Assembly (NCBI GenBank): GCA_002713215.1
Contig: PAVO01000055.1
Coordinates: forward strand, 112,946-176,945
Source: Crocinitomicaceae bacterium
GTDB lineage: Bacteria > Bacteroidota > Bacteroidia > Flavobacteriales_G > Salibacteraceae
DNA: 64,000 nt
Reading direction: 5' to 3'
This document shows positions 1 to 8,998 of the stretch, piece after piece. Numbering within the stretch: position 1 is the stretch's first letter; each line of letters starts with the position of its first letter. The translations under genes and the position numbers were made by a program. The notes below the pieces were generated by a model. That model searched no databases and was not told the DNA's origin. It was given only the letters and a program-made list of their open reading frames with translations.

Positions 1-693
1 ACTCTTGAACTTTACGTTCCGGTTAGGCATAATCATGTAAATGGCCAAAAACAGTAACCACACCAAAATGTACGGACTTAGATTTAGGCTAAATTTTAAA
101 ACAGGGCCAATCACAGAAATAATTCCCATTTTGTGGGCTACCGCTTCCAGGTTTGAACTGACAAAAACCATAGCACTACCCGAAAAAACCAGAAGAATGG
201 GAGCTAATAATGTAATGGACAGGTAATCGGTAAATTTTCGCAGAATGGTTCTGGCCTGCTTTACATTCCAAATGTCATTAAAAGTGTCTTCGATTAAGGA
301 AATTGTTTTGACTAGTGTGTACAACAATAAAATAATCCCGATTCCAGCCAGAACGCCACCTCTGGCATTGTGTAAGGTATTCTCGGCAAACGTGAACATT
401 TGCATAAACAACTCCTGATTTTGATCGGTCGACTCTAAAATCCTGGTTTTTAGTTTTTCTTCGAACCCAAATCCTTTTGCTATTCCAAACAACAAGGCCA
501 AAACAGGAACCAATGACAAAACGGAGTAAAAGGTTAAAGCAGAAGCCCGTACCGCACATTTATCTTCGATATAATCCCTGCCCGTTAAGAAGGCAACCTG
601 AACCATACGAATACCCAGCTTTGGCAATCCCTTTAATTTGTCCGCAAGATGCCAGACATCTTCTTTAAAAAAGTCTCTCAGCTTTTTAAGCAC
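1..693 (-). CDS. YihY/BrkB-family integral membrane protein, C-terminus cut by window edge
   Basis: The frame is open from a GTG at 693 to base 1 (231 codons seen); the in-frame TAG just upstream leaves this GTG as the first usable start. After a basic, amphipathic N-terminus (LKKLRDFFKEDVWHLADKLK) comes the family signature ALTFYSVLSLVPVLALLFG (residues 52-70), then the FNDIWNV motif that characterises the YihY/BrkB (formerly called RNase BN) family, with several hydrophobic helices around it. Family members have about six membrane helices and roughly 280-320 residues, so the last quarter lies outside the window. The molecular role of the family is not settled; the old tRNA nuclease label is wrong. 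The family call is firm, a specific function is not. Confidence 0.85.
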   Translation of the reverse strand, partial: MLKKLRDFFKEDVWHLADKLKGLPKLGIRMVQVAFLTGRDYIEDKCAVRASALTFYSVLSLVPVLALLFGIAKGFGFEEKLKTRILESTDQNQELFMQMFTFAENTLHNARGGVLAGIGIILLLYTLVKTISLIEDTFNDIWNVKQARTILRKFTDYLSITLLAPILLVFSGSAMVFVSSNLEAVAHKMGIISVIGPVLKFSLNLSPYILVWLLFLAIYMIMPNRNVKFKS

Positions 694-763
694 AGCCCAA
701 AACTAATGATTTGATGAAATTGTGATTCTTTTGATTGAAAGTACACTATTCAATAATCAGGAG

Positions 764-771
764 TAATTTCG
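764..771 (+). promoter_or_regulatory. Possible -7 promoter element of the thioesterase gene
   Basis: TAATTTCG lies 18 bases before the start at 790 and differs at one position from the Bacteroidota -7 consensus TAnnTTTG. The identical variant sits upstream of aconitase (58409). No clear -33 TTG is seen. Confidence 0.4.
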
Positions 772-789
772 CATGGAATAAGCTCTAAC

Positions 790-1194
790 ATGGAAGATAT
801 AATTGCTGACTACAACAAAAACAACCTCTTTGGTATTTGGATGGAAATGGATTTTCAAATCGACTCCCCCGGTGAAATCACCTACAAAATGGAGGTTAAA
901 AAACATCATCAGGCTGTAGAGAATGTTGCCCATGGTGGAATGATTGCCGGCATGATGGACGGAGTAATTGGAGTTGCAGCATTAAGCAGTGTTGCCTCTG
1001 AGGGAAAAAGAGTTTCAACAGTAGAGTTTAAAATTAATTATCTCAACCCTGTTTTGGTCGGTGATAAACTAACTGGTCGTGGGAAGGTATTGAGAAAAGG
1101 AAAAAGACTGGTTGTTTCAAGTGGAGAAATTTCGAACGAAAAAGGAATTGTGGCCACCGCTCTGGGGACATTTATGGCTTATCCGGTAGATTAG
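790..1194 (+). CDS. PaaI/YbgC-like hotdog-fold thioesterase
   Basis: This 134-residue protein has the length and pattern of single-domain hotdog acyl-CoA thioesterases. The motif NVAHGGMIAGMMD (about residues 45-57) is the HGG loop plus long helix that forms the active site in the PaaI-like group, and TVEFKINYLNPVLVGDKL is the typical central strand pair. It probably hydrolyses a small or aromatic acyl-CoA in the cytoplasm; the substrate cannot be read from sequence. It stands alone on the plus strand; its 3' end overlaps the 3' end of the convergent gene at 1172 by 23 bases. Confidence 0.85.
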   Translation: MEDIIADYNKNNLFGIWMEMDFQIDSPGEITYKMEVKKHHQAVENVAHGGMIAGMMDGVIGVAALSSVASEGKRVSTVEFKINYLNPVLVGDKLTGRGKVLRKGKRLVVSSGEISNEKGIVATALGTFMAYPVD

Positions 1195-1900
1195 AGTCGG
1201 GGTCGTAATTTTGGCTAAAATTTATTGGATGCCTGTTGTTGTATTTTATTGCGTACTCATAAATTGCTTTCGTCTTTTTCGTTTCCAATAAATAGCGCTC
1301 ATACAAAAAAGAATCTCGTTCAATTATTTTTTCCAGGTTCTTTTTCGTGTTTCGATAAATGTCTTTCTTTTCAAAATCAATAATTTGATCCACCCTTTCG
1401 TTTCTGTATTGAGGTTCCATTCGGGTTACATCGGCTGACCAATAGAAAGGATCTTCGTAAACCACTTCATAGGTTAAATAAGAAATTGTACCCAGAACGT
1501 TGATCATTATTAAATTCTCGCGCCTTGCCCGATCCACATATCGATAAGGAATTCCATTCACACAAATCCCCCAAATGCTTTTCTTTTCAATTATTTTACT
1601 CTTTCCTCCCTCAGAAACAATTAAATAGCGCTCTCTGATATCAAAATTGACCTTGATTTCCGGATTTGCATTAACCTCAGCCAATACTCCTCTTCTCCGA
1701 AGAGAATCTTTAAACCTCCAGTCATCAGCCGTTAACTCCAGCCAGAAATAGGCCGGTGAATTATTAAGTAACTCATCCTGGGTCATATAGACCCCATCGC
1801 TAAGCCATACCTTGGAGGTATCATCATCCCGTACCCATTGACCACGTACGGATAAAACGGTTATAAGAAATAGACCTAATATGAAAGGAATCCTGGACAT
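1172..1900 (-). CDS. Secreted protein of unknown function
   Basis: I do not recognise the family. The longest frame opens with GTG at 1921, but the ATG at 1900 gives a clean signal peptide (MSRIPFILGLFLITVLSVRG, then QW), so I place the start there (242 residues). The mature part is charged and soluble-looking, with a tryptophan-rich first section (VWLSDGVYMTQDEL, AYFWLELTADDW) and a C-terminal helical, Lys/Glu-rich section (about residues 165-235). It is the last gene of the DUF349-E1 group, 43 bases after the E1 stop, and is expected to act in the periplasm or on the outer membrane. No membrane helix beyond the signal peptide is seen. Confidence 0.7.
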   Translation of the reverse strand: MSRIPFILGLFLITVLSVRGQWVRDDDTSKVWLSDGVYMTQDELLNNSPAYFWLELTADDWRFKDSLRRRGVLAEVNANPEIKVNFDIRERYLIVSEGGKSKIIEKKSIWGICVNGIPYRYVDRARRENLIMINVLGTISYLTYEVVYEDPFYWSADVTRMEPQYRNERVDQIIDFEKKDIYRNTKKNLEKIIERDSFLYERYLLETKKTKAIYEYAIKYNNRHPINFSQNYDPDSNLPDKP

Positions 1901-1943
1901 ATAGTGCCTTAAAGTTACCACTAAATGTTCAACGTTGACTCAA

Positions 1944-4028
1944 CTAATAATTCAGCAATTCTTTCATCTTCTCCCCAACCTTATCAGCATTGGGAATCAT
2001 GGTAAATTCCAGTGTAGAATTTAAAGGTATCGCCGGCATATTTTCTGAACCTATGGCCATTACGGGAGCATCGAGAAACTCAAAGCACTTTCTTTGAATC
2101 TCACCAACAATACTCATCGCAAAGGAGTTTAGCAATGGCTCTTCTGTAACCACCAAGCATTTGTTGTTCCTTTTCACACTTTCAAGAACCAATTCTTCAT
2201 CCATTGGATAAATGGTTCTAAGGTCAATTACTTCAACTTGTCCTTTCAGTTTCTTAGCGGCATTCTTGGCCCAGTACACTCCCATTCCGTAGGTAATTAC
2301 CGAAATACTGGTACCCGCCTCTACATGAGAACTATCTACTTCCAAAGCAATTCGACCCTTTCCAAACGGAATAACATAATCCTCGTCGGGTTCAATGGTT
2401 TTAGCTTCTTCCGTACCCTTTATTTTAGACCAATACAATCCCTTATGTTCTAACATAACCACCGGATTTGGATCGTAATAAGCAGACTTCATTAGTCCCT
2501 TTAAATCTGCGCCTGTACTTGGGTAGGCTACTTTAATTCCACGAATACTGGCAAGAATTGATTCCACAGAACTTGAATGGTAAGGTCCACCACTTCCATA
2601 TGCCCCTATAGGAACACGGATGATTGAACTCACCGGCCACTTTCCATTCGACAGGTAATAAGAACGACTAACCTCGGTAAACAACTGATTAAGGCCCGGC
2701 CAAATGTAATCGGCAAATTGAACTTCAACAATAGGTTTCAACCCAACTGCTGACATGCCAACTGTGCTCCCAATAATAAACGCTTCCTGAATGGGTGTAT
2801 TAAAGACACGCTCACCTCCAAATTTCTGAGCCAAAGTAGCTGCCTCGCGAAATACACCTCCAATTCTGGCACCTACATCCTGTCCATATAACAGACACGT
2901 TTTGTCCTTAGCCATTATTTCCTGTATGGCAAACAAGGCAGAGTCTACCATTACGGTAGCTTCCTTTCCTTTTGGCTCTCGTTGCCCTTTTTCTTCGGTT
3001 ATTGGGGTTGGTGCAAAATCGAAATTAAACAGGTCTTCCGGTTTAGGGTCCTCAGCAGCTTGTGCCCTTTCATAATCGGCATCAACCAGTGCACGAGTCT
3101 CAGTCTGCACCTTTTTTAGCTCTGTCTCTGTAAACCCGGCTTCCAACATTTGTTTCCAAAATACTGGAAATGGATCACGAGACTGATGCTCTTCAAGATC
3201 GTCGCGGTACCATTCTCTACGAACACCTGAGGTGTGGTGACCTAACAGGGGAACCCTTGCATGAAGAAGAAAAGGTCTTCTCTCCTTTCGCATGGTTTCA
3301 ATTATTTCCTTTAGCGTTAAGTAGGAAGTTAAAAAATCAGTTCCATCGATTGACCGAACTTCAATACCATGAAAACCTGCCGCAAATTCCGCCGCATTCT
3401 GTGCCCTGATTTCATCAGCGCTGGCCGAAATATCCCATTCATTGTCCTGGACAAAATAGAGGATTGGAAATTGTCCAAGTGCAGCCATTTGCAGCGCTTC
3501 GGAATATTCTCCTTCTGTTGTAGCAGCGTCTCCAATTGAACAAACTGCAATGGGTGCATTGGTTTCATCAACCGTACTCAATCCCAGCTTTTCTTTGTAT
3601 TGCATACCCATTGCAACACCAGTTATCGGTATGGCCTGCATACCGGTTGCAGATGTTTGCGTTGGAATTTTAGGCATATCATCCCTATTCAAACTAGGAT
3701 GGCTGTAGTACAACCTTCCCCCGGAAAATGGGTCTTCTCGTTTTGCAAACAATTGAAGCATTAGCTCATAGGGCTCCATTCCAATCCCCAGTAATATGGA
3801 ATCGTCTCTATAATAAGGAGCTACAAAATCTTCAGGGATTAGTTGCAACGACATTGCCAATTGAATAACCTCATGGCCACGAGAAGAAGCATGTACGTAT
3901 TTTGTAGTTACACTGGCATTTTCTTCATACTTATCACTCATGGCTCTCGCAGTACACATTAGGCGAAAAGCCTTTTGCATTACTTCTTTGTCAACCAATG
4001 TTTGTTTTTTTGCCACTTCAACCTCCAT
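1944..4028 (-). CDS. Alpha-keto acid dehydrogenase E1, fused alpha and beta subunits
   Basis: This 694-residue protein joins both halves of the thiamine-diphosphate-dependent E1 of a 2-oxoacid dehydrogenase complex (branched-chain or pyruvate type). The alpha half (about residues 15-330) has the TPP/Mg motif SIGDAATTEGEYSEALQMAA ending in VQDN; the beta half (about 355-694) has MVDSALFAIQEIMAKDKT, the EAFIIGSTVGMSAVGLKPIVE segment and the C-terminal transketolase domain (SVITYGMGVYWAKNAAKKL, VVTEEP). E1 decarboxylates the keto acid and acylates the lipoyl group of E2, which is not in this window. Such fusions are common in Bacteroidota. It starts one base after the stop of the DUF349 gene, so the two are surely cotranscribed. 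Lipoyl synthase, needed for E2, is at 61.6 kb. Substrate assignment (branched-chain versus pyruvate) is open. Confidence 0.92.
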   Translation of the reverse strand: MEVEVAKKQTLVDKEVMQKAFRLMCTARAMSDKYEENASVTTKYVHASSRGHEVIQLAMSLQLIPEDFVAPYYRDDSILLGIGMEPYELMLQLFAKREDPFSGGRLYYSHPSLNRDDMPKIPTQTSATGMQAIPITGVAMGMQYKEKLGLSTVDETNAPIAVCSIGDAATTEGEYSEALQMAALGQFPILYFVQDNEWDISASADEIRAQNAAEFAAGFHGIEVRSIDGTDFLTSYLTLKEIIETMRKERRPFLLHARVPLLGHHTSGVRREWYRDDLEEHQSRDPFPVFWKQMLEAGFTETELKKVQTETRALVDADYERAQAAEDPKPEDLFNFDFAPTPITEEKGQREPKGKEATVMVDSALFAIQEIMAKDKTCLLYGQDVGARIGGVFREAATLAQKFGGERVFNTPIQEAFIIGSTVGMSAVGLKPIVEVQFADYIWPGLNQLFTEVSRSYYLSNGKWPVSSIIRVPIGAYGSGGPYHSSSVESILASIRGIKVAYPSTGADLKGLMKSAYYDPNPVVMLEHKGLYWSKIKGTEEAKTIEPDEDYVIPFGKGRIALEVDSSHVEAGTSISVITYGMGVYWAKNAAKKLKGQVEVIDLRTIYPMDEELVLESVKRNNKCLVVTEEPLLNSFAMSIVGEIQRKCFEFLDAPVMAIGSENMPAIPLNSTLEFTMIPNADKVGEKMKELLNY

Positions 4029-4029
4029 G

Positions 4030-5835
4030 TTATTCTTCTCCTTCTTCTGTTACTTTTTTCTGCGTGTCGCCCGAAGCTTCAGCAGAGGCACAAGCCTCTT
4101 GCTTTTTGATTCGGTTCATCTCTACATTCAAAAACTTGGTTTTCAAATCAAGTTCTTCCATAATTTTAATGGTTCCTTCAATTTTAGCCTTCGCATCTTT
4201 CAATAATGGATTATCTCCTTTGGAGCTTGAGAAAAATGCGAGGTTTGTTTCCATCTGCACTTTTTGGTCGTTCATTTTGGTTTTGCGATCTCTAATCTTC
4301 CGCTTTTCCAACTCCAACGCTTTTAAAGGGTCTTTCTGTGCCAACAATTGTTTGATCTTTCCTTTGAAAGAAAATTCAATTTGCTTGGCTTCATCCATAT
4401 TGAGTTGGCCGTACGCTACATTCAATGCATCCGCAAATTCCCGACTAATCTTCTCCTTAGCCTCATTGGGTACAAAACCCGCTTTAGACCATTCCTGACT
4501 GAATGCCTCAAGAGAAGCAAGGTCCTTGCTTTCATCTCCACTGGCCTTCCACTTCCTGACTTTTTGAATAGTGGCCTTTTTAGCCTTTAAATTATCTTTT
4601 TGCCGTTGATCTTTTCCCTTGAAAAACTGATCCTTTGATTTAAAAAAGCCATCGCAAATTGCCCTGAATTTTTTCCAAAGTTTTTGCTCATCATGCCTGG
4701 ATGCAGCCCCAATATTCTTCCATTTTTTTTGAAGGTTTACCACCAATTGGGTTCTCCCCTTCCAGTCTAAGGACTCATCATTTAAATCTACATCGGTAAT
4801 TTCTTTTAACTTTTCAATGAGCTTTTCCTTTGCTTCTTTAAAATCTTTTTGTTCGCTTTTTATCGATTTAAAAAAGGCACTTTTCTTTTCAAAAAATTCG
4901 TTTCCAATTTCTTTGAACTCCTTCCAAACCGCATCATTATGTTTTTTCGGAGCAAATCCAACTGACTTCCATTCATTCTGAATGGCCTTTACCTTATCGG
5001 TTGCTTTGTTCCAATCGCTAACTGATTTGTACTCTTTTTCGAGGTAGGTTTTCACCTTTTCTATCAGAGCAATTTTACTTTTTAAATTATTCTTTTGTCG
5101 CTCTTTGATGTCTTGGTAATGTCCCCTAACCTTTCCACTTAGTTGGTGAGACAAATCATAAAACTTATCCCGAATCTCCTCCCAGTTTTCTTTAAAGGTG
5201 GGGCCTATCTCATCCCATTCATCATGGATGGCTTTATGTAATTTTTCAATTTCCTTAATGTTGGTTTCTTCGGTCAGCTTAGTCATTCGATCTATAAGGC
5301 CCTGCTTTAACCCAAGGTTTCTCTTTAAATCATTGGCCTTTAATTCTTTGTAAATATTGATGTGGTAGTAAAACTCTTCAATTTTTTTTCGGTATTCATG
5401 CTGAAGCTCACGAAATTTATTCGATGGAACATTGCCAATGGCTTTCCAACGATCCTGAATAGAATTGAAGGAATTAAAAGCTTTTGCAATTACATCTTCG
5501 TTTTCAATTACTTCCTGAAGTTCATTTAGTAACCCAAGTTTCTTTTCGTGGTTTTTATCCTCCGCTTTGATTTTATCTTCCCGGATTGCTTTTACTATGC
5601 CCAGATACCGAAGTCGATATTCCTCGAATGAGCGATCGAACTCATCGATTGGCATCTCAAAGAACTCAGGTTTATCACCATCTGCGACAAAGGCAGCCAG
5701 TTTTTTCTTTCTATCCTCTTCAACGAATAATTTAAACTCGTCAATGGTTTTGTCAATTTCAGGTTTTGCGCTTTCGAAATCATCTTTCTTCAAGAGATCT
5801 TTCAAACGTGATACTAACTTTTCTTTTACTTCCAT
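4030..5835 (-). CDS. DUF349 repeat protein, five repeats
   Basis: This 601-residue, highly charged, mostly helical protein carries five DUF349 units, each centred on a W-x3-G motif: DRWKAIGNVP, DEWDEIGPTF, NEWKSVGFAP, KKWKNIGAAS and QEWSKAGFVP, about 70 residues apart from residue 145 to 470. The N-terminal 110 and the C-terminal 110 residues (LELEKRKIRDRKTKMNDQ) look like coiled coil. There is no signal peptide or membrane helix, so it is cytoplasmic. The function of DUF349 is not firmly known. The gene has its own promoter element (5887-5894) and is the first gene of a unit with the fused E1 (1-base gap). The reverse strand of this gene holds several long open frames that are shadows of its Lys/Glu-rich codons. 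Confidence 0.9.
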   Translation of the reverse strand: MEVKEKLVSRLKDLLKKDDFESAKPEIDKTIDEFKLFVEEDRKKKLAAFVADGDKPEFFEMPIDEFDRSFEEYRLRYLGIVKAIREDKIKAEDKNHEKKLGLLNELQEVIENEDVIAKAFNSFNSIQDRWKAIGNVPSNKFRELQHEYRKKIEEFYYHINIYKELKANDLKRNLGLKQGLIDRMTKLTEETNIKEIEKLHKAIHDEWDEIGPTFKENWEEIRDKFYDLSHQLSGKVRGHYQDIKERQKNNLKSKIALIEKVKTYLEKEYKSVSDWNKATDKVKAIQNEWKSVGFAPKKHNDAVWKEFKEIGNEFFEKKSAFFKSIKSEQKDFKEAKEKLIEKLKEITDVDLNDESLDWKGRTQLVVNLQKKWKNIGAASRHDEQKLWKKFRAICDGFFKSKDQFFKGKDQRQKDNLKAKKATIQKVRKWKASGDESKDLASLEAFSQEWSKAGFVPNEAKEKISREFADALNVAYGQLNMDEAKQIEFSFKGKIKQLLAQKDPLKALELEKRKIRDRKTKMNDQKVQMETNLAFFSSSKGDNPLLKDAKAKIEGTIKIMEELDLKTKFLNVEMNRIKKQEACASAEASGDTQKKVTEEGEE

Positions 5836-5886
5836 TATCTGATTACGTGATCTAACCTACCAAAATTGATCGGGTTAAACGGTCCG

Positions 5887-5894
5887 CAAATGTA
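5887..5894 (-). promoter_or_regulatory. -7 promoter element of the DUF349-E1 operon
   Basis: On the minus strand this reads TACATTTG, an exact match to the Bacteroidota -7 consensus TAnnTTTG, 51 bases before the DUF349 start codon. Confidence 0.65.
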
Positions 5895-5982
5895 AGCTAT
5901 CAGCGCTTTAAAATAAAGATTTATCTACCGTGACAACAGTGGCACCATTAGTCGCTAATATTAACTGAAGGTTAATTTTTTG

Positions 5983-5990
5983 TATCTTTG
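5983..5990 (+). promoter_or_regulatory. -7 promoter element of the MORN-repeat gene
   Basis: TATCTTTG is an exact TAnnTTTG match. It lies inside the first codons of the longest open frame (TTG at 5980), which argues that translation really begins downstream at the TTG at 6010. Confidence 0.65.
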
Positions 5991-6009
5991 TCTTAACATT
6001 AAGTTAACA

Positions 6010-6396
6010 TTGAAGCTCTTAAGTAACATACTGACTATTTCCGCAATCGTAATTTGCACTCACGCTATTGCAGGTGGTAATGTTGAAACCAAGACCTTAA
6101 CCGATGGAACCACAATAGATAGAATAAGCAGTCAGTTGTACAAGGTCACTTCTTACTATAAAAACGGACAGGTCAAGGAAATTGGCCATTATAAGAATGG
6201 TGAACGACATGGTTCTTTCACCAGATATTCAGAATCCGGCCTTAAAGAAGCAAGTGCATTTTTCTACTCAGACAAAAAGGATGGCTTATGGATTTTTTAT
6301 GATCAACATGGAAACGTAAAACATTATGTGTTCTTTCATAAGAATGATATTATTCGCTTAGAAAATGAAGGGATGGTAACCAATTCCGAGTTTTAA
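6010..6396 (+). CDS. Secreted MORN-repeat (YwqK-like) protein
   Basis: I start this gene at the TTG at 6010 rather than at 5980, because the earlier start overlaps the promoter element at 5983-5990 and because the later one gives a good signal peptide (MKLLSNILTISAIVICTHAIAG). The 128-residue product then has MORN_2-type units: YYKNGQVKEIGHYKNGERHG, the following FTRYSESGLKEAS, and KDGLWIFYDQHGNVKHYVFF. MORN_2 repeats form short beta-hairpins, and secreted versions are frequent in Bacteroidota, often labelled YwqK-family antitoxin without real toxin partners. No toxin-like gene is adjacent, so that label is not supported here. Its role is unknown. The stop lies 3 bases from the stop of the convergent NamZ-like gene. 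Confidence 0.75.
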   Translation: MKLLSNILTISAIVICTHAIAGGNVETKTLTDGTTIDRISSQLYKVTSYYKNGQVKEIGHYKNGERHGSFTRYSESGLKEASAFFYSDKKDGLWIFYDQHGNVKHYVFFHKNDIIRLENEGMVTNSEF

Positions 6397-6399
6397 TCT

Positions 6400-7605
6400 T
6401 TACTCAAAGTCTTCGTACAACAAATACTTCTTCCGGATGGGCTTAAACTCATTCAATTGATTCTGCCAGCTTTCTCTAATTTCACTTTCCGATTTACCTT
6501 CTTTAATCTGTTTCATTAATAAATCAGTACCGGCCAATTTATTTAGAAAGTTATTCTCTAGAAAAAAAGGAGTTTTAGCATTTTTAAGCTGATTATACGT
6601 TTCAATAATCCAGGTGAGGTTTATCTTTTTCTCAAATGGAGCCGAATCATTACCATACTGTCTAAGGTCATATCCTTTACAACTCTTGCCTTGCAACTTT
6701 GGATAACGTGCCCCTTCGTTGGGTTCAGGAGTAAACTCAAATTCCATTCCTTTTAAATCAGGGTGCCCAACAACCTGAAATGGGAAATCTGTCCCCCTTC
6801 CCACGCTTACTACTGTTCCTTCAAAAAAACCAAGTGAGGGGTATAGAAATATTGACTCCATGTTAGGGAGGTTTGGAGAGGGTTTAATTGGCAATTTGTA
6901 ATAATCGTAATGGTCGTAATTAAGGCACGGAATGACGGTAAGATCACATTTCAAACCTTCGCCTAACCAACCCTCACCGTTTACCATTTGAGCGTATTCA
7001 CCTATGGTCATTCCATGGACCAGTGGAACCTCATGCATTCCAATAAAAGATTGAAACTTTAGGTCCAACACAGGACCATCGACATAAAAACCATTCGGAT
7101 TAGGTCGATCAAGAACAATCATCTTTTTATCCATTTCAGCGCAGGATTGCATTACATAGTGCATGGTAGATATGTAGGTATAAAATCGAACGCCTACATC
7201 CTGAATATCGAAAACAACCACATCAACATCGGCCAAATGATCGTAACTGGGCTTTTTATTCTTGCCGTAGAGTGATGTAATTTTTAAACCGGTTTTCTGA
7301 TCTCTGCTATCCTTTATGCTTGCACCGGCATCAGCTTTTCCTCTAAATCCATGTTCGGGAGCAAATACTTTTACTACATTAACATCATTTGCCAAAAGAA
7401 AATCGACCAAATGTTCCTCACCAACCATACTTGTTTGGTTAGCAACTACGGCAACCCTGTTTTCTTCTAAAAAGTACTGATATTCATCAATTTGCTCGGC
7501 ACCGGACTTGATTGTTTTTTCCGTTTTGAAGTACAATGGCTTTTGCGCAAACAGGATGTTTATTTGACACAAGCAAACACAAATAGCAAGTAATTGATAC
7601 CTCAT
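6400..7605 (-). CDS. NamZ-like exo-beta-N-acetylmuramidase (DUF1343)
   Basis: The 401-residue protein has a signal peptide (MRYQLLAICVCLCQINILFA, then QK) and the full DUF1343 pattern: VAVVANQTSMVG, VFAPEHGFRGKADAGASIKD, VVVFDIQDVGVRFYTYISTM, VLDRPNPNG, PLVHGMTIGEYA and the C-terminal SVGRGTDFPFQVVGHP. DUF1343 includes NamZ, which removes terminal N-acetylmuramic acid from muropeptide fragments and serves peptidoglycan recycling. Export and the single-domain length (about 400) agree with a periplasmic recycling enzyme. Only the general DUF1343 membership is visible; activity on MurNAc is inferred from the characterised family member. It is divergent from the permease gene at 7668. Confidence 0.85.
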   Translation of the reverse strand: MRYQLLAICVCLCQINILFAQKPLYFKTEKTIKSGAEQIDEYQYFLEENRVAVVANQTSMVGEEHLVDFLLANDVNVVKVFAPEHGFRGKADAGASIKDSRDQKTGLKITSLYGKNKKPSYDHLADVDVVVFDIQDVGVRFYTYISTMHYVMQSCAEMDKKMIVLDRPNPNGFYVDGPVLDLKFQSFIGMHEVPLVHGMTIGEYAQMVNGEGWLGEGLKCDLTVIPCLNYDHYDYYKLPIKPSPNLPNMESIFLYPSLGFFEGTVVSVGRGTDFPFQVVGHPDLKGMEFEFTPEPNEGARYPKLQGKSCKGYDLRQYGNDSAPFEKKINLTWIIETYNQLKNAKTPFFLENNFLNKLAGTDLLMKQIKEGKSESEIRESWQNQLNEFKPIRKKYLLYEDFE

Positions 7606-7667
7606 ATGGTGTAAAAATCAAATTTTAGACCTTTTTACTTTCTTTTGCAACCAAAGTCCTCTGTTTC

Positions 7668-8903
7668 GTGAACCACGAATTGTTCATAGCGCATAAAATA
7701 ATTAATTCCCGTTCCAAAGGTGGGGCTATAAATCGTGGTACACGGATCATTCTGAATATTGCCATTCTGGGTATTTGCCTGGGATTAGCAATTATGCTGG
7801 TTGCAGTTAGCACCGTAACCGGGTTTCAGCGGGAAATTCAATCGCGGGTGGTTGGATTTGGCTCACATGTTCAGATAACTGAATTCAATTTCGACGATCC
7901 CTTAAATTTCCAACCGATTGATAAAAAGCAACCCTTTTATCCCCTCATGGATACTATCCCAGAAGTACGAAACTTGCAGATTTTTGCTTTAAAGGAAGGA
8001 ATTGTTAAGGGAGAGGACGAAATATATGGTGTAATCTCTAAAGGAATAAGCACTGACTTTGATTGGGAGTTTTTTGCAAATAATATGGTTGAAGGCCGGC
8101 CAATTATGCTCTCGGATAGTTCGAAATCAAAAGAAGCAGTCATTTCAAAGACGATAGCACAAAAACTAAATTTAAAACTAAATGACCCACTTCTGGTGTA
8201 TTTCATACATGATGGGAAATCGAGACCACGTAAATTCACCATTTCAGGAATTTACCACACGGGGATGGAACAATTTGACAAGGCATATATTCTTGTAGAT
8301 ATAAAGCACCTTCAAAAAATAAATGGCTGGGACGAAAATCAGGTTAGCGGATTCGAAGTTCTCCTTCACCGCTATGAAGATCTTTTTCGCATGGATGAAT
8401 TTCTTTATCGATACATTCCACCTGAGCTAAACACCATTTCCATTGTTAGCCAATATCCTGAAATATTCGGTTGGTTAGAACTTCAGGATATGAATGTTAT
8501 TGTAATTATTATACTCATGATTCTGGTTTGTGGTATTAACATGATATCGGCTCTATTGATCCTGATTCTTGAGAAGATAAACATGATCGGTATTCTGAAA
8601 TCTATGGGGGCACAAAATGGAAGTATTCGAACCATTTTCCTTTACATGGCAAGCTATTTAGTCACCTGGGGTTTATTCTGGGGTAACTTAATTGGTTTGA
8701 GCTTTCTTTATATTCAGGATAAATATCACCTGTTAAAGTTAGACCAATCCTCTTATTACATTGACCATGTCCCGGTGAATATCAACTTCTACCATCTGGT
8801 ACTCATAAATGTTGGCACCCTGTTTTTCTGTGTTTTATTCTTAGTTCTTCCCTCCTATTTGGTGACAAAAATCTCACCGGTTAAAGCTGTACGGTTCAAT
8901 TAG
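7668..8903 (+). CDS. LolC/LolE-like ABC transporter permease
   Basis: The 411-residue protein begins with GTG (MNHELFIAHKIINSR), has a first membrane helix near residues 30-50 (LNIAILGICLGLAIMLVAVS) followed by TGFQREIQSRVVGFGSHVQI, a large periplasmic domain (about 55-265), and three C-terminal helices (about 275-400) ending in the FtsX-type LVTKISPVKAVRF. This is the LolC/E arrangement, in which the permease pulls lipoproteins from the inner membrane for transfer to the outer membrane. No ATPase (LolD) is next to it, so the partner must be encoded elsewhere. Lipoprotein release is a reasonable inference, not proven. Confidence 0.85.
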   Translation: MNHELFIAHKIINSRSKGGAINRGTRIILNIAILGICLGLAIMLVAVSTVTGFQREIQSRVVGFGSHVQITEFNFDDPLNFQPIDKKQPFYPLMDTIPEVRNLQIFALKEGIVKGEDEIYGVISKGISTDFDWEFFANNMVEGRPIMLSDSSKSKEAVISKTIAQKLNLKLNDPLLVYFIHDGKSRPRKFTISGIYHTGMEQFDKAYILVDIKHLQKINGWDENQVSGFEVLLHRYEDLFRMDEFLYRYIPPELNTISIVSQYPEIFGWLELQDMNVIVIIILMILVCGINMISALLILILEKINMIGILKSMGAQNGSIRTIFLYMASYLVTWGLFWGNLIGLSFLYIQDKYHLLKLDQSSYYIDHVPVNINFYHLVLINVGTLFFCVLFLVLPSYLVTKISPVKAVRFN

Positions 8904-8977
8904 AGGCAGCCCCAATATTTTTCATAATTCTACGAAAATATTTCATTACAAAAGCACGCAGCTAGGTCAGTTGAATG

Positions 8978-8985
8978 TAGTTTTG
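8978..8985 (+). promoter_or_regulatory. -7 promoter element of the CBS-family gene
   Basis: TAGTTTTG matches TAnnTTTG exactly and ends 13 bases before the ATG at 8999, so the 5' leader must be very short. Confidence 0.65.
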
Positions 8986-8998
8986 CAAAAAATTTTTT

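Noticed and set aside
3998..4498. A 166-codon plus-strand frame opposite the E1/DUF349 junction
   Set aside because: It is rich in Ser/Phe/Leu, as expected for the reverse complement of Lys/Glu-rich codons, and opposes two well-conserved genes.
6010..6396. YwqK-family antitoxin of a toxin-antitoxin system
   Set aside because: The product is exported and has only MORN_2 repeats; no toxin gene is next to it.
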